From assembly GCF_014190915.1 (NCBI RefSeq), contig NZ_JACHVU010000009.1, positions 62,001 through 126,000 of the forward strand: a stretch of 64,000 nucleotides of DNA, read 5' to 3'. A model generated the notes under the pieces. The model was not told the origin of the DNA and did no database searches. It saw nothing but the letters and a program-made list of their open reading frames with translations. The position numbers were made by a program, and so were the translations under genes. The DNA is from Mycolicibacterium iranicum. GTDB lineage: Bacteria > Actinomycetota > Actinomycetes > Mycobacteriales > Mycobacteriaceae. Position 1 is the stretch's first letter. The number at the start of each line of letters is the position of its first letter. Shown here in pieces: positions 52,725 through 61,584 of the stretch.

Positions 52725-53153
52725 TCAGCCCTGCGTGATGTAGGCCTGGAGATGCTCGTGTTCGCGTTCGAGCTCCTCCATGCGGGTCTTTACGACGTCG
52801 CCGATGCTGACGATGCCGGCGAGCCGGCCGTCGACCACGACCGGGACGTGCCGGACCCTGTTGGTGGTCATCAGCACGCTGAGGCTGTCGACCGAATCAT
52901 CCGGCGAACACGTCGCGACCAGCGTGGTCATGATCTCCGACACCGGTCGGTGGAGAAGCTCGGCACCCATGGCGTGGAGCTTACGCACGACGTCGCGTTC
53001 GGAGACGATGCCGAGGAGCCCGTCGGGTGAGACGACCACCATCGCCCCGATGTTCAGCCTCGCCAGCTCGGTCAGCAGCGCCGCGACCGAGGTCTCGGGC
53101 GTGATCGTGGCGACCGTCGCCCCCTTGTTGCGCAGCACGTCGGAAATCCGCAT
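52725..53153 (-). CDS. Two-CBS-domain protein (Rv2406c-like)
   Basis: 142-aa stand-alone CBS pair: first repeat about 1-60 (RISDVLRNKG, LNIGAMVVVSPDGLLGIVSERDVVRKL), second about 70-130 (MTTLVATCSPDDSVDSLSVLMTTNRVRHVPVVVDGRLAGIVSIGDVVK). It probably binds an adenine nucleotide and regulates a partner. ATG 53153 is preferred over 53159 because AGGGGAG then lies six bases away and the length equals Rv2406c (142 aa). Confidence 0.87.
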   Translation of the reverse strand: MRISDVLRNKGATVATITPETSVAALLTELARLNIGAMVVVSPDGLLGIVSERDVVRKLHAMGAELLHRPVSEIMTTLVATCSPDDSVDSLSVLMTTNRVRHVPVVVDGRLAGIVSIGDVVKTRMEELEREHEHLQAYITQG

Positions 53154-53276
53154 CGACATCTCCCCTGGTGACGTAGCTCACACCAGGCTACTACTGCGCG
53201 GCTTCCCAGCGGAACAGATCACAGACGGACAGGGTTGCACCGACAAGTGTCCCCCACCCCGAACGAAAGGACGGCC

Positions 53277-54281
53277 ATGACTGCCTCGACCACTCTCGGT
53301 GACGGATTGACGGTCAGCGCACTGGGTTTCGGCGGCATGGCGCTCACACCGGTGTACGGCGGCGCGGTCGACGACGCCGAATCGCTGGCCACGCTGCACC
53401 ACGCGATCGACGTCGGGGTGAGCTTCCTCGACACCGCGAACGTCTACGGCTCCGGCGACAACGAGCGGCTGATCGCCCGCCTGCTCGCCGACCGCCGCGA
53501 CGAGGTGACGCTGGCGACCAAGTTCGGAATCCAGGCGAACCCGGCCGAGCGCGGCGGGCGCGTCTCCCCGCGCGGCGACGCGGCCTATGTCCGGCAGTGC
53601 ATCGACGAGAGCCTGCAGCGTCTGCAGACCGACGTGGTGGACCTGTACTACCTGCACCGGCGGGACCCGAACGTGCCGATCGAGGAGACCGTCGGCGCGA
53701 TGGCCGAACTGGTGGACGCGGGCAAGGTGCGACACCTCGGCCTGTCCGAGGTGTCGGCCGCGGAACTGCGCGCCGCCCACGCCGTGCACCCGATCGCCGC
53801 GCTGCAGAGCGAATGGTCGATCTGGACCCGCGATATCGAGGCCGTCATCGTCCCCGCGGCCGCCGAGCTCGGCGTGGGCATCGTCCCGTTCTCGCCCCTC
53901 GGACGTGGATTCCTGACCGGCACGGTGCGATCCGCCGCCGACATCGGCGACAACGATTTCCGTCGGACCATGCCGCGCTTCGCCGGTACCGCGCTGGAGG
54001 CCAATCAGAGCGTCGTCGACGCGGTCGGCACGGTGGCCCGCGAGGTCGGGGCGACTCCGGCGCAGGTCGCGCTGGCCTGGCTGCGGCACCGCGCCGAGGA
54101 ACTCGGCGTCACGTCGGTCCCGATCCCCGGCACTCGTCGCGCCGCGCGCATCGACGAGAACGTGGCGTCGCTGTCGGTGACACTGACCCCGGAGCAGGTC
54201 CGCACACTGGGCGCCGCCGGCGACGCGGTGACGGGCACCCGGTACGCCGACATGTCGTCGGTGGGCTCGCACCGCGAATAG
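53277..54281 (+). CDS. Aldo/keto reductase
   Basis: 334-aa NADPH-dependent reductase with the full catalytic tetrad Asp52, Tyr57 (FLDTANVYG), Lys82 (LATKFG) and His127 (YYLHRRD), and the C-terminal cofactor stretch SVPIPGTRRAARIDEN. The start is ATG 53277 with AAAGGA ahead; an upstream ATG at 53235 has no such site. The AKR lies between the genes matching Rv2406c and Rv2407, where it has no counterpart in M. tuberculosis. Substrate unknown. Confidence 0.88.
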   Translation: MTASTTLGDGLTVSALGFGGMALTPVYGGAVDDAESLATLHHAIDVGVSFLDTANVYGSGDNERLIARLLADRRDEVTLATKFGIQANPAERGGRVSPRGDAAYVRQCIDESLQRLQTDVVDLYYLHRRDPNVPIEETVGAMAELVDAGKVRHLGLSEVSAAELRAAHAVHPIAALQSEWSIWTRDIEAVIVPAAAELGVGIVPFSPLGRGFLTGTVRSAADIGDNDFRRTMPRFAGTALEANQSVVDAVGTVAREVGATPAQVALAWLRHRAEELGVTSVPIPGTRRAARIDENVASLSVTLTPEQVRTLGAAGDAVTGTRYADMSSVGSHRE

Positions 54282-54340
54282 CGCCCCGCCAACCGGCGAT
54301 TACGCCGCGCGGAGCCGGGCCCGCCGGTATACCTGGCGAC

Positions 54341-55201
54341 ATGATCGAAGTCACGCTGCTCGGTACCGGAAGCCCGATCCCCGACGCGCGGCGCGCCGGG
54401 CCGTCGACGCTGGTGCGCGCGGGCGGGCAGACGTTCCTCGTGGACTGCGGACGCGGCGTGCTGCAGCGCGCCGCGGCGATAGGCGTCGGCGCCAATGCCA
54501 TCACCGCGCTGCTCCTGACGCATCTGCACAGCGACCACATCGCCGACCTCGGGGATGTCCTGATCACCCGCTGGGTGTCGAACTTCGCCCCCGACCAGGC
54601 GCCGCTGCCGATCATCGGCCCGCCGGGCACCGCCGCGGTGGTGGAGAACATGCTGAAGGCGTTCAGCTTCGACATCGGCTACCGCATCGCCCACCATGCC
54701 GACCTGACCTCGCCGCCGCCGGTCGAGGTCGAGGAGGTCACCGGAGGTGTGGTGTGGGGCCGCGACGAGGTGTCGATCCGGGTCGGTCCCACCGACCACC
54801 GGCCGGTCGCGCCCACGCTGGGATTCCGCATCGAACACCGCGGGGCGTCGGTCGTGCTCGCCGGCGACACCGTCCCCTGCCCCGGACTCGACGAATTGTC
54901 GGTCGGCGCAGGTGCTCTGGTGCACACCGTCATCCGGCGGGACCTCATCGAGGCCATGCCGATGCAACGCATCCGCGACATCTGCGACTACCACTCCTCG
55001 GTGGAACAGGCCGCCGAGACCGCGGCGCGCGCAGGCGCCGGGATCCTGATCCTCACGCACTACGTGCCGACGCTGCAGCCCGGGCAGGAGGAGGAGTGGC
55101 GCGCGCTGGCGGCGACGAAGTTCGACCGCCAGATCGAGATCGGGGACGACCTGCACCGCGTCGAGGTGCACCCCGGGGTGTGCGCTAGGCCAGCCGGGTG
55201 A
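54341..55201 (+). CDS. RNase Z-like metallo-beta-lactamase protein (Rv2407-like)
   Basis: 286-aa metal hydrolase with the zinc motif His61-x-His63-x-Asp65-His66 (THLHSDH), PTDHRPVAPTLGFRI, an Asp in LAGDTVPCPG and a final LTHYVP histidine. It resembles tRNA 3'-processing RNase Z/ElaC, and the position equals Rv2407. Arylsulfatase-like members of the same superfamily are an alternative. The start is ATG 54341; the longer frame is antisense. The end overlaps the convergent transglutaminase gene by 17 bases. Confidence 0.85.
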   Translation: MIEVTLLGTGSPIPDARRAGPSTLVRAGGQTFLVDCGRGVLQRAAAIGVGANAITALLLTHLHSDHIADLGDVLITRWVSNFAPDQAPLPIIGPPGTAAVVENMLKAFSFDIGYRIAHHADLTSPPPVEVEEVTGGVVWGRDEVSIRVGPTDHRPVAPTLGFRIEHRGASVVLAGDTVPCPGLDELSVGAGALVHTVIRRDLIEAMPMQRIRDICDYHSSVEQAAETAARAGAGILILTHYVPTLQPGQEEEWRALAATKFDRQIEIGDDLHRVEVHPGVCARPAG

Positions 55202-56024
55202 TCTCCACGATCACGTCGAGGTCGGTCGACCCCTCGCCGGAGTAGATGCCCTTGAGCGGCGTGACATCCGAATAGTCCCGCCCCACCCCGACGCTGACGT
55301 ACTGCTCGTTGATCTCCGCGTCGTTGGTCGGGTCGTAGTACCACCACTCGCCGGTCCACGCCTGGATCCAGGCGTGACTCTGTCCGTCGACAGTGTCACC
55401 GATCTTGGCGTCGCGCTGCGGATGCAGGTAACCCGAGACGTACCGTGACGGAATCCCCATGCTGCGCAACAGGATCAGCGTCAGGTGCGCGAAATCCTGG
55501 CACACGCCCTTGCCCTCGCGCAGCGCGTCGACTCCCGAGGTGTGCACGCCGGTGGTGCCTGCCACGTACTTCAGCTCGCCCTGTACCCAGCGCGCGGCCT
55601 CGATGACCGCCTCGTGCGGCTCGTTGTACTTGGCGATACGACGTCCGACCCGCTCGATGCGCTTGCTGCCCGGAACGTAATGGGTGGGGGCGAGCACCTC
55701 GTCGTAGCGGTCGATCACCGCCTCGCTCGCCAGATCCGTCCACGTCACCTTCGTCGCCGGCTCCTCGGGCCGGTCGGTCTCCACCACCGAGGACGCCGTC
55801 ACCTCGAGCTCGGTGTGGGGCGCGTGCAGATCGAACGCCGTCACCGCCGTGCCCCAGTAGTCGACGTAGCGATAGGACCTCGTCGCCGGGACCGTCTCGA
55901 CGCGGTTGAGGATCACGTTCTGGCGGTGATCCGATCGAGGCGTCAGGCGTGCCTCGTTGAACGACGCCGTAACGGGAGACTTGTAGGCGTACCCCGTCGA
56001 ATGCACCACGCGCATGCGCCACAT
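55185..56024 (-). CDS. Transglutaminase-like protein (Rv2409c-like)
   Basis: 279-aa transglutaminase-fold protein with an N-terminal beta domain (about 1-85) and the papain-like triad Cys175 (GKGVCQDFAH), His217 (GQSHAWIQAW) and Asp231 (YYDPTND). It is the third gene of a unit with the alpha-E protein and the circularly permuted ATP-grasp enzyme, a trio conserved in many bacteria and thought to make or trim a peptide-like product. The start is ATG 56024 (MWRMR), two bases after the previous stop; its length equals Rv2409c. Confidence 0.89.
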   Translation of the reverse strand: MWRMRVVHSTGYAYKSPVTASFNEARLTPRSDHRQNVILNRVETVPATRSYRYVDYWGTAVTAFDLHAPHTELEVTASSVVETDRPEEPATKVTWTDLASEAVIDRYDEVLAPTHYVPGSKRIERVGRRIAKYNEPHEAVIEAARWVQGELKYVAGTTGVHTSGVDALREGKGVCQDFAHLTLILLRSMGIPSRYVSGYLHPQRDAKIGDTVDGQSHAWIQAWTGEWWYYDPTNDAEINEQYVSVGVGRDYSDVTPLKGIYSGEGSTDLDVIVEITRLA

Positions 56025-56026
56025 AC

Positions 56027-57001
56027 TCAGATCTCCCCTTCTTCGATCACCAACGCGTTGCGGCCCGCATCGGTCCACGCCACCCACGGGGCCGAGTGGA
56101 AGTACTGCAGCGACAACGCTTCTCCGACGTCGAAGCAGGTCTTCTGCAGATCGGCGAGCCGCTCCTCGAGCGACTCCAGCAGCACACCCGGTTGCAGGAA
56201 TTCCAGCTCGCTGCGTGCCCGGCCGAGCAGCCGCTGGGCCTCCGCGGTCGCCCCCAGGCGACTCTGCGGACGGTTCATCAGTTCGTCGAGGCTGTGCTCG
56301 GCCAACCGCAGCGAGTAGAAGATCGACCGCGGGAAAAGCCGGTCCAGCAGCATGAATTCGACCACCCTGCCGGCGTCGAGGACGCCGCGGTAGGTCCGCA
56401 GGTAGGTGTCGTGCGCACCGGCCGACCGCAGCAGCGTCACCCAGGCCGGCGAGGACGCGCTGTCCCCGACGCGGGACAGCAGCAGGCGCACGGTCATGTC
56501 CACTCGTTCCAGCGCCCGCCCCAGGACCATGAATCGGTAGCCGTCGTCGCGGCTGAGGGTCGAGTCGGCCAGGCCCGCGAACATCGCCGCCCTGCCCTCG
56601 ACATAGGACAGAAACTCGTGCGGGCCCAGCCGCTTGGCGGCGCGTTCGCGTTCGGCGAGCGCGTTGTAGGTCGTGTTGAGGCACTCCCAGATCTCGGTGG
56701 ACGTGACTTCCCGCGCCCCGCGGGCATTCTCGCGGGCCGCCGAGATCGCCTCCACGATCGAGCAGCCGCCGTAGGTGGCGCGGCTGAACGCCACGATGTC
56801 GGTCAGCGACCAGACGTCGAGCGGTTCGTCGGGCGGGTCGATCCCGAGGACCTTGAGCAGCGTGCGCGACGCCTGGTCGGGGTCGACGCTCGAATCCTCG
56901 AGCAGCTGGTGCACCGTCACATCGAGAATTCGGGCGGTGTCGTCGGCGCGCTCGACGTAGCGCCCGATCCAGTACAGCGATTCTGCGTTCCGTGCCAACA
57001 T
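56027..57001 (-). CDS. Alpha-E domain protein (Rv2410c-like)
   Basis: 324-aa all-helical alpha-E protein beginning MLARNAESLYWIGRYVERADDTARIL, the family hallmark, with IFYSLRLAEHSLDELM near the end. No known catalytic residues; it always accompanies the ATP-grasp and transglutaminase genes and may be a scaffold for them. It begins 15 bases after the ATP-grasp stop. Confidence 0.89.
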   Translation of the reverse strand: MLARNAESLYWIGRYVERADDTARILDVTVHQLLEDSSVDPDQASRTLLKVLGIDPPDEPLDVWSLTDIVAFSRATYGGCSIVEAISAARENARGAREVTSTEIWECLNTTYNALAERERAAKRLGPHEFLSYVEGRAAMFAGLADSTLSRDDGYRFMVLGRALERVDMTVRLLLSRVGDSASSPAWVTLLRSAGAHDTYLRTYRGVLDAGRVVEFMLLDRLFPRSIFYSLRLAEHSLDELMNRPQSRLGATAEAQRLLGRARSELEFLQPGVLLESLEERLADLQKTCFDVGEALSLQYFHSAPWVAWTDAGRNALVIEEGEI

Positions 57002-57016
57002 CGGTCGATCCCCGCC

Positions 57017-58657
57017 CTACTGCTGCTGCTGTTGTTGCTGCTGCTGATCCTGAGTGCTGTCCGACTTCCCGTTCTTGCTCGGGTGCTTGCTCGCCGGCGC
57101 CTGGGGCAGGGAACGCACCACCTCGGCAGCGGCCAGTTCGCGGTCGGCGACCGAGGTGCGGGAGGCCAGAACCCAGGTGTCCTTCGAGCCGCCGCCCTGA
57201 CTGGAGTTCACCACCAGGGATCCCTCGGGAAGCGCCACCCGGGTCAGCCCGCCCGGCAGCACCCAGACGTCGTTGCCGTCGTTGACCGCGAAGGGCCGCA
57301 GATCGACGTGCCGGGGCGCCAGCTTGTCGTCGATCTGGGTGGGCACGGTCGAGAGCTGCACCACCGGCTGGGCGATCCAACCGCGCGGATCGGCGGAGAT
57401 CTTCTTCGTGATGGTCGCGAGTTCCTTCTCCGAGGCGTCGGGGCCGAACACGATGCCGTATCCGCCGGATCCCTCGACCGGTTTGATGACCAGCTCGTCC
57501 ACCCGGTCGAGGACCTCCTCGCGCTCCTCGTCGAGCCAGCAGCGGAAGGTGTCGACGTTGGCCAGCAGCGGCTTCTCGCCGAGGTAGTACTCGATGATCG
57601 TCGGCACGTAGGTGTAGACGAGCTTGTCGTCGCCGACACCGTTGCCCACCGCGCTGGAGATGACGACGTTGCCTGCGCGGGCGGCGTTGAGCACACCGGC
57701 CACGCCGAGCACCGAGTCCGGCTTGAACTGCATGGGGTCGAGGTAGTCGTCGTCGATCCGGCGGTAGATGACGTCGACCTGGCGCTCACCCTCGGTGGTG
57801 CGCATGTAGACGGCGTTGTCACGGCAGAACAGGTCGCGGCCCTCGACGAGCTCGACGCCCATCTGCCGGGCCAGCAGCGAATGCTCGAAGTACGCGGAGT
57901 TGTAGACGCCGGGGGTGAGCACCACGACCGTCGGATCGGCGACGTTGCTGGCCGCGGCGTTGCGCAGGGCGCGCAGAAGATGGGAGGAGTAGTCACCGAC
58001 CGCCCGCACCCGGTGGGTGGCGAACAGGTTCGGGAACACCCGGGCCATGGTCCGGCGGTTCTCCATCACATAGGACACCCCCGACGGCGACCGCAGGTTG
58101 TCCTCGAGGACACGGAAGTTCCCCTGGTCGTCGCGGATCAGGTCGATGCCGGCGACGTGGATCCGCACGCCGTTGGGCGGCGTGATGCCGACGGCCTCCC
58201 GGTGGAAGTGCTCGCACGAGGTGACCAGCCGTCGCGGGATGACCCCGTCGCGCAGGATCTCCTGCTCGCCGTAGATGTCGTCGAGGTACATCTCCAGGGC
58301 CTGCACCCGCTGGCGGATGCCACGCTCCAGCCGAGTCCACTCGGCGGCGGAGATGACCCGCGGCACCAGGTCGAGCGGGAAGGGCCGCTCCTGGCCCGAC
58401 AGCGAGAACGTGATGCCCTGGTCGATGAACGCACGCCCCAGCGCGTCGGCGCGCGCTTCGAGTTCCGAGACGTCGGCCGGGGCGAGTTCCTTGTGGATGC
58501 CTTTGTACGGGCCCCGGACGTTGCCCTGCGCGTCGAACATCTCGTCGAACGCCTGGGAGTACGACCCGAGCTTGTTGTAACCGCCGAAGACACCGTCATG
58601 CCGCTTCGCGGACTTCGCAGTGCTGCCCCGTACGGTCCGTACCGTTTCGGTCGCCAA
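57017..58657 (-). CDS. Circularly permuted ATP-grasp protein (Rv2411c-like)
   Basis: 546-aa circularly permuted type 2 ATP-grasp enzyme: RHDGVFGGYNKLGSY at the N-terminus, LDDIYGEQEILRDGVIPRRLV, the DNLRSPSGVSYVMENR block, and DELVIKPVEGSGGYGIVFGP near the C-terminal third (ATP lysine and glycine-rich loop). It probably forms a peptide-like amide bond. The start is TTG 58657 with AGGGGA four bases ahead; the longer frame to 58834 runs through the rpsT promoter. Unusually, it ends in nine consecutive glutamines (CAG and CAA codons) just before the stop. Confidence 0.87.
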   Translation of the reverse strand: MATETVRTVRGSTAKSAKRHDGVFGGYNKLGSYSQAFDEMFDAQGNVRGPYKGIHKELAPADVSELEARADALGRAFIDQGITFSLSGQERPFPLDLVPRVISAAEWTRLERGIRQRVQALEMYLDDIYGEQEILRDGVIPRRLVTSCEHFHREAVGITPPNGVRIHVAGIDLIRDDQGNFRVLEDNLRSPSGVSYVMENRRTMARVFPNLFATHRVRAVGDYSSHLLRALRNAAASNVADPTVVVLTPGVYNSAYFEHSLLARQMGVELVEGRDLFCRDNAVYMRTTEGERQVDVIYRRIDDDYLDPMQFKPDSVLGVAGVLNAARAGNVVISSAVGNGVGDDKLVYTYVPTIIEYYLGEKPLLANVDTFRCWLDEEREEVLDRVDELVIKPVEGSGGYGIVFGPDASEKELATITKKISADPRGWIAQPVVQLSTVPTQIDDKLAPRHVDLRPFAVNDGNDVWVLPGGLTRVALPEGSLVVNSSQGGGSKDTWVLASRTSVADRELAAAEVVRSLPQAPASKHPSKNGKSDSTQDQQQQQQQQQ

Positions 58658-58761
58658 GATGTCCCCTACTCTTTTCCATCCGTACGTTGCGCGAGCCTCG
58701 CGAGCCTGTGGATGCCATGCTGCAGCATCCCGGCCGTTCCGGCATGCCGGTGGCGCTCGCT

Positions 58762-58791
58762 TTGGGCCTTTTACCCACTCGCTGCTACCCT
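58762..58791 (+). promoter_or_regulatory. Promoter of rpsT
   Basis: TTGGGC (58762-58767), an 18-base spacer, then TACCCT (58786-58791) is a reasonable SigA promoter about 70 bases before the rpsT GTG. Confidence 0.5.
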
Positions 58792-58863
58792 GAACAGTCG
58801 CTGCCCCCGTGCGGGCGCCCACAGACTCAAGCAATCCCGTCGAGCTTTAGAAGGAATACACGC

Positions 58864-59124
58864 GTGGCCAACATCAAGTCGCAGCAGAAGCGAATTCTCA
58901 CCAACGAGCGTCGCAGGCTGCGCAACAAGTCGGTGAAGTCGTCTCTGCACACGGCGGTCCGCGGATTCCGTGCGGCTGTCGACGCCGGCGACAAGGACAA
59001 GGCCGGCGAGCTGCTCGTCGCGACCAGCCGCAAGCTCGACAAGGCCGCCAGCAAGGGCGTCATCCACAAGAACCAGGCCGCCAACCGCAAGTCGGCGCTG
59101 GCCCGGGCGCTGAACAAGATCTGA
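58864..59124 (+). CDS. rpsT: Ribosomal protein S20
   Basis: 86-aa 30S primary-binding protein, highly basic and helical: ANIKSQQKRILTNERRRLRNKSVKS and the conserved end IHKNQAANRKSALARALNKI. The start is GTG 58864 with AAGGA ten bases ahead. Length is standard for S20. It is flanked by the divergent ATP-grasp gene and the convergent holA, as in Rv2411c-Rv2412-Rv2413c. Confidence 0.97.
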   Translation: MANIKSQQKRILTNERRRLRNKSVKSSLHTAVRGFRAAVDAGDKDKAGELLVATSRKLDKAASKGVIHKNQAANRKSALARALNKI

Positions 59125-59155
59125 CGCGCCCCAAGCTGTCCATGCCGGGCGACGT

Positions 59156-60115
59156 TCAGTCGCCCACCAGCTCGGCCACTTTCCGCACGGCCTTCTCCAG
59201 CGCGTAGTCCGCGTCGGCTGCCGCGCCTTTGACGTCGGCGTTCAGCGTGGCTACGACCCGCACCGCTTCGGCCACCGAGTCCCTGGTCCAGCGCCGCGCC
59301 TGCTTCTGCGCTTTCTGCACCCGCCACGGCGGCATCCCGAGCTCACCGGCCAGCCGGTACGGGTCCCCCGACAGCGGGCCGACCCGGGCGATCGTGTGCA
59401 CGGCCTCGGCCAGGGCGTCGGCGAGTACGACGTGCGGCTCCCCCGACATCATCGCCCAGCGCAGCGCCTCGGCCGCGCCGGCGGCGTCCCCGAGCACCGC
59501 CTTGTCGGCGATGTCGAAACCTTTCACCTCTGCACGGCCCGAGTGGTAGCGGCGGACCGCCACCGCGTCGACGGCGCCGCCGGTGTCGGCGACGAGCTGC
59601 GAGCACGCCGAGGCCAGCTCGCGGATGTCGGAGCCGACGGCGTCGAGCACCGCCGTGACGGTGTCCTCGTCGACCTTCGTGTGCAGGGCCCGGAACTCCT
59701 TCCGGACGAAATCGGCGCGCTCACCGGCCTTGGCGATGCGCGCACACGGGTGCACCTGCGCGCCGAGCTTCTTGAGGTGGTCGGCGAGCGACTTCGCACG
59801 GCCGCCGCCGGAGTGCACGACCACCAGCAGTGTCCCGTCGGGCAGATCGGCCGCAGCGGTCTGGATCAACGACACGGCATCCTTGCCGGCCTCGGCGGCG
59901 GACTCCAGCACCACCACGCGCTCGTCGGCGAACAGGGAGGGGCTGAGCAGTTCGGCGAGCTCGCTGACGCTGACCTCGCCGGCCCGCATGCGGTCGACGG
60001 GCACGTCGTTGGTGCCGGCCGACGCACGGGCGCTCTTGAGGACCTCTGCCACGGCGCGCTCGACGAGAAGCTCCTCGTCGCCCAGGATCAGGTGCAGTCC
60101 GCTCACTTGGCTCAC
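59156..60115 (-). CDS. holA: HolA, DNA polymerase III delta subunit
   Basis: 319-aa clamp-loader delta subunit. The AAA-like N-terminal domain begins LHLILGDEELLVERAV, has LLVVVHSGGGRAKSL in the middle and ends with the helical collar (LGMPPWRVQKAQKQARRW). The start is GTG 60115, overlapping the comEC stop (GTGA), so it is translated with the competence genes, as in Rv2413c-2415c. It opens the sliding clamp for loading on DNA. Confidence 0.92.
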   Translation of the reverse strand: MSQVSGLHLILGDEELLVERAVAEVLKSARASAGTNDVPVDRMRAGEVSVSELAELLSPSLFADERVVVLESAAEAGKDAVSLIQTAAADLPDGTLLVVVHSGGGRAKSLADHLKKLGAQVHPCARIAKAGERADFVRKEFRALHTKVDEDTVTAVLDAVGSDIRELASACSQLVADTGGAVDAVAVRRYHSGRAEVKGFDIADKAVLGDAAGAAEALRWAMMSGEPHVVLADALAEAVHTIARVGPLSGDPYRLAGELGMPPWRVQKAQKQARRWTRDSVAEAVRVVATLNADVKGAAADADYALEKAVRKVAELVGD

Positions 60116-61584
60116 CGCACGATCGTGTCACGCCGCCCCGACACCGCCCAATGCCACAGCGCCCCGACCGCCACCGCGATCGCGCCGACGGTCAGCACGC
60201 CGGCGACGCCCGAGGGCACCGGCACCGACGCTGCCGGCATCCTGGCGGCCCACTGCGCCACGTTCAGCAGCCACCACACTTCCGGTCCGGAGAAGCGGAT
60301 CAACAGCTCCGCGCCCGCCGGCCACACCGCACAGAGCGCCGCGGCTGCGGTGCCGATGACCGTGATCGGCGGAATAACAGGTGCCACAACAAGATTCGCG
60401 ACGACCGACACCAGGCTCAGCGAACCGGAGATACCGGCGACCAACGGCGCGGTGACGAGCTGCGCCGCGACCACCACGCTCACCGCGTCGGCCAGCGGCT
60501 TGGGCCAGCCCCGTGCGGTGAGCCGCCTCGACCAGGCCGGCGCCACGGCGATCAGCGCCGCGGTCGCCGACACCGACAGCGCGAACCCGACGTCGACCGC
60601 CAGTTCGGGCGACCCGATCATCAGAGCGATCACCGTCGCCGACAGGGCGGGCAGGGCCTGGCGCCGACGGTGCGACAGCACGGCCAGCAGCGTGATCGCC
60701 CCCATCACCGCGGCTCTCAGCACGCTCGGCGACGGCTGCACCACGACGACGAACGCGAGCAGCGTGACCGATGCCAGACCCACGGCCGCCCGTGGCCCGA
60801 CGAGCGCCGCGCTGAGCAACACCGCGCCGCACACGATCGTGACGTTGGCCCCGGACACGGCGGTCAGGTGCGACAGGCCCGCCGTCCGGAACTGCGCGGT
60901 CGTCTCGGCGCTCACCGCGGAGGTGTCTCCGAGGACGAGCGCGGGCAGCATCGCGGCCTCGGGCACAGGCAGGGTCAGGCGCGCCGATTCCGCGAAGCGG
61001 GCCCGCAGGCCGTGGGCCGCCCGGTGTACGGGCGCCGCCTCGCCGAGCGCGAGCTCACCCTGCGCGGCGAGCACCGCAACGCTGAGATCGCGCCGCTTCG
61101 GGCTGCTGATCCGCGCGCGGAACGCTGCGGGCTGCCCGGCCGAGAGCCGTGCGTACTCCGCGCCCGACGCGAAGACGAGCACCCGCCCCGAGGACGGCGC
61201 GCCGTCGAGCATCACCAGCGACCCACGGAACATCGTCCGGCCGCCGTCGAGAACCCGGGGCGTCTCCGCGGGCGTCACCGTGACCGACGCGACCGTCCCG
61301 ACCTGGGCGGCCGCGGCGTGGTCCCGGACCCCGTCCACCCGCACCACCACCGCCACGGCGAAGCCGGCACCCACCAGGGCAACCGCCAGCACCGCCGCGA
61401 CCGGCGCCCGCCGGCCGGAATCACCGGCCGCCGTGCGCCCCATCCACCAGCCCGCCGCGGCCGTCACCAGGACTGCGGCCACGGCCGTGGTGACAGCGCC
61501 GGCAACCCACCACAGGATGCCGGCGGCGGTCACCGCCCAGCTGGTCACCGCCGCAGGGACCAGGCGCAGGTCCACGGCCGTCAC
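60112..61584 (-). CDS. comEC: ComEC/Rec2-family membrane protein
   Basis: 490-aa polytopic protein with the competence domain: LTLPVPEAAMLPALVLGDTSAVSAETTAQFRTAGLSHLTAVSGANVTIVCGAV (conserved LxHLxAVSGxN motif) among many hydrophobic segments. In transforming bacteria ComEC is the channel for single-stranded DNA. The C-terminal metallo-beta-lactamase domain of longer homologues is absent, as in M. tuberculosis Rv2414c (514 aa). The start is GTG 61584, overlapping the comEA stop. Whether this organism takes up DNA is unknown. Confidence 0.88.
   Translation of the reverse strand: MTAVDLRLVPAAVTSWAVTAAGILWWVAGAVTTAVAAVLVTAAAGWWMGRTAAGDSGRRAPVAAVLAVALVGAGFAVAVVVRVDGVRDHAAAAQVGTVASVTVTPAETPRVLDGGRTMFRGSLVMLDGAPSSGRVLVFASGAEYARLSAGQPAAFRARISSPKRRDLSVAVLAAQGELALGEAAPVHRAAHGLRARFAESARLTLPVPEAAMLPALVLGDTSAVSAETTAQFRTAGLSHLTAVSGANVTIVCGAVLLSAALVGPRAAVGLASVTLLAFVVVVQPSPSVLRAAVMGAITLLAVLSHRRRQALPALSATVIALMIGSPELAVDVGFALSVSATAALIAVAPAWSRRLTARGWPKPLADAVSVVVAAQLVTAPLVAGISGSLSLVSVVANLVVAPVIPPITVIGTAAAALCAVWPAGAELLIRFSGPEVWWLLNVAQWAARMPAASVPVPSGVAGVLTVGAIAVAVGALWHWAVSGRRDTIVR

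Noticed and set aside
56096..58936. 946-aa open frame antisense to the alpha-E and ATP-grasp genes
   Set aside because: No recognisable motifs, and both genes on the other strand have complete conserved domains.
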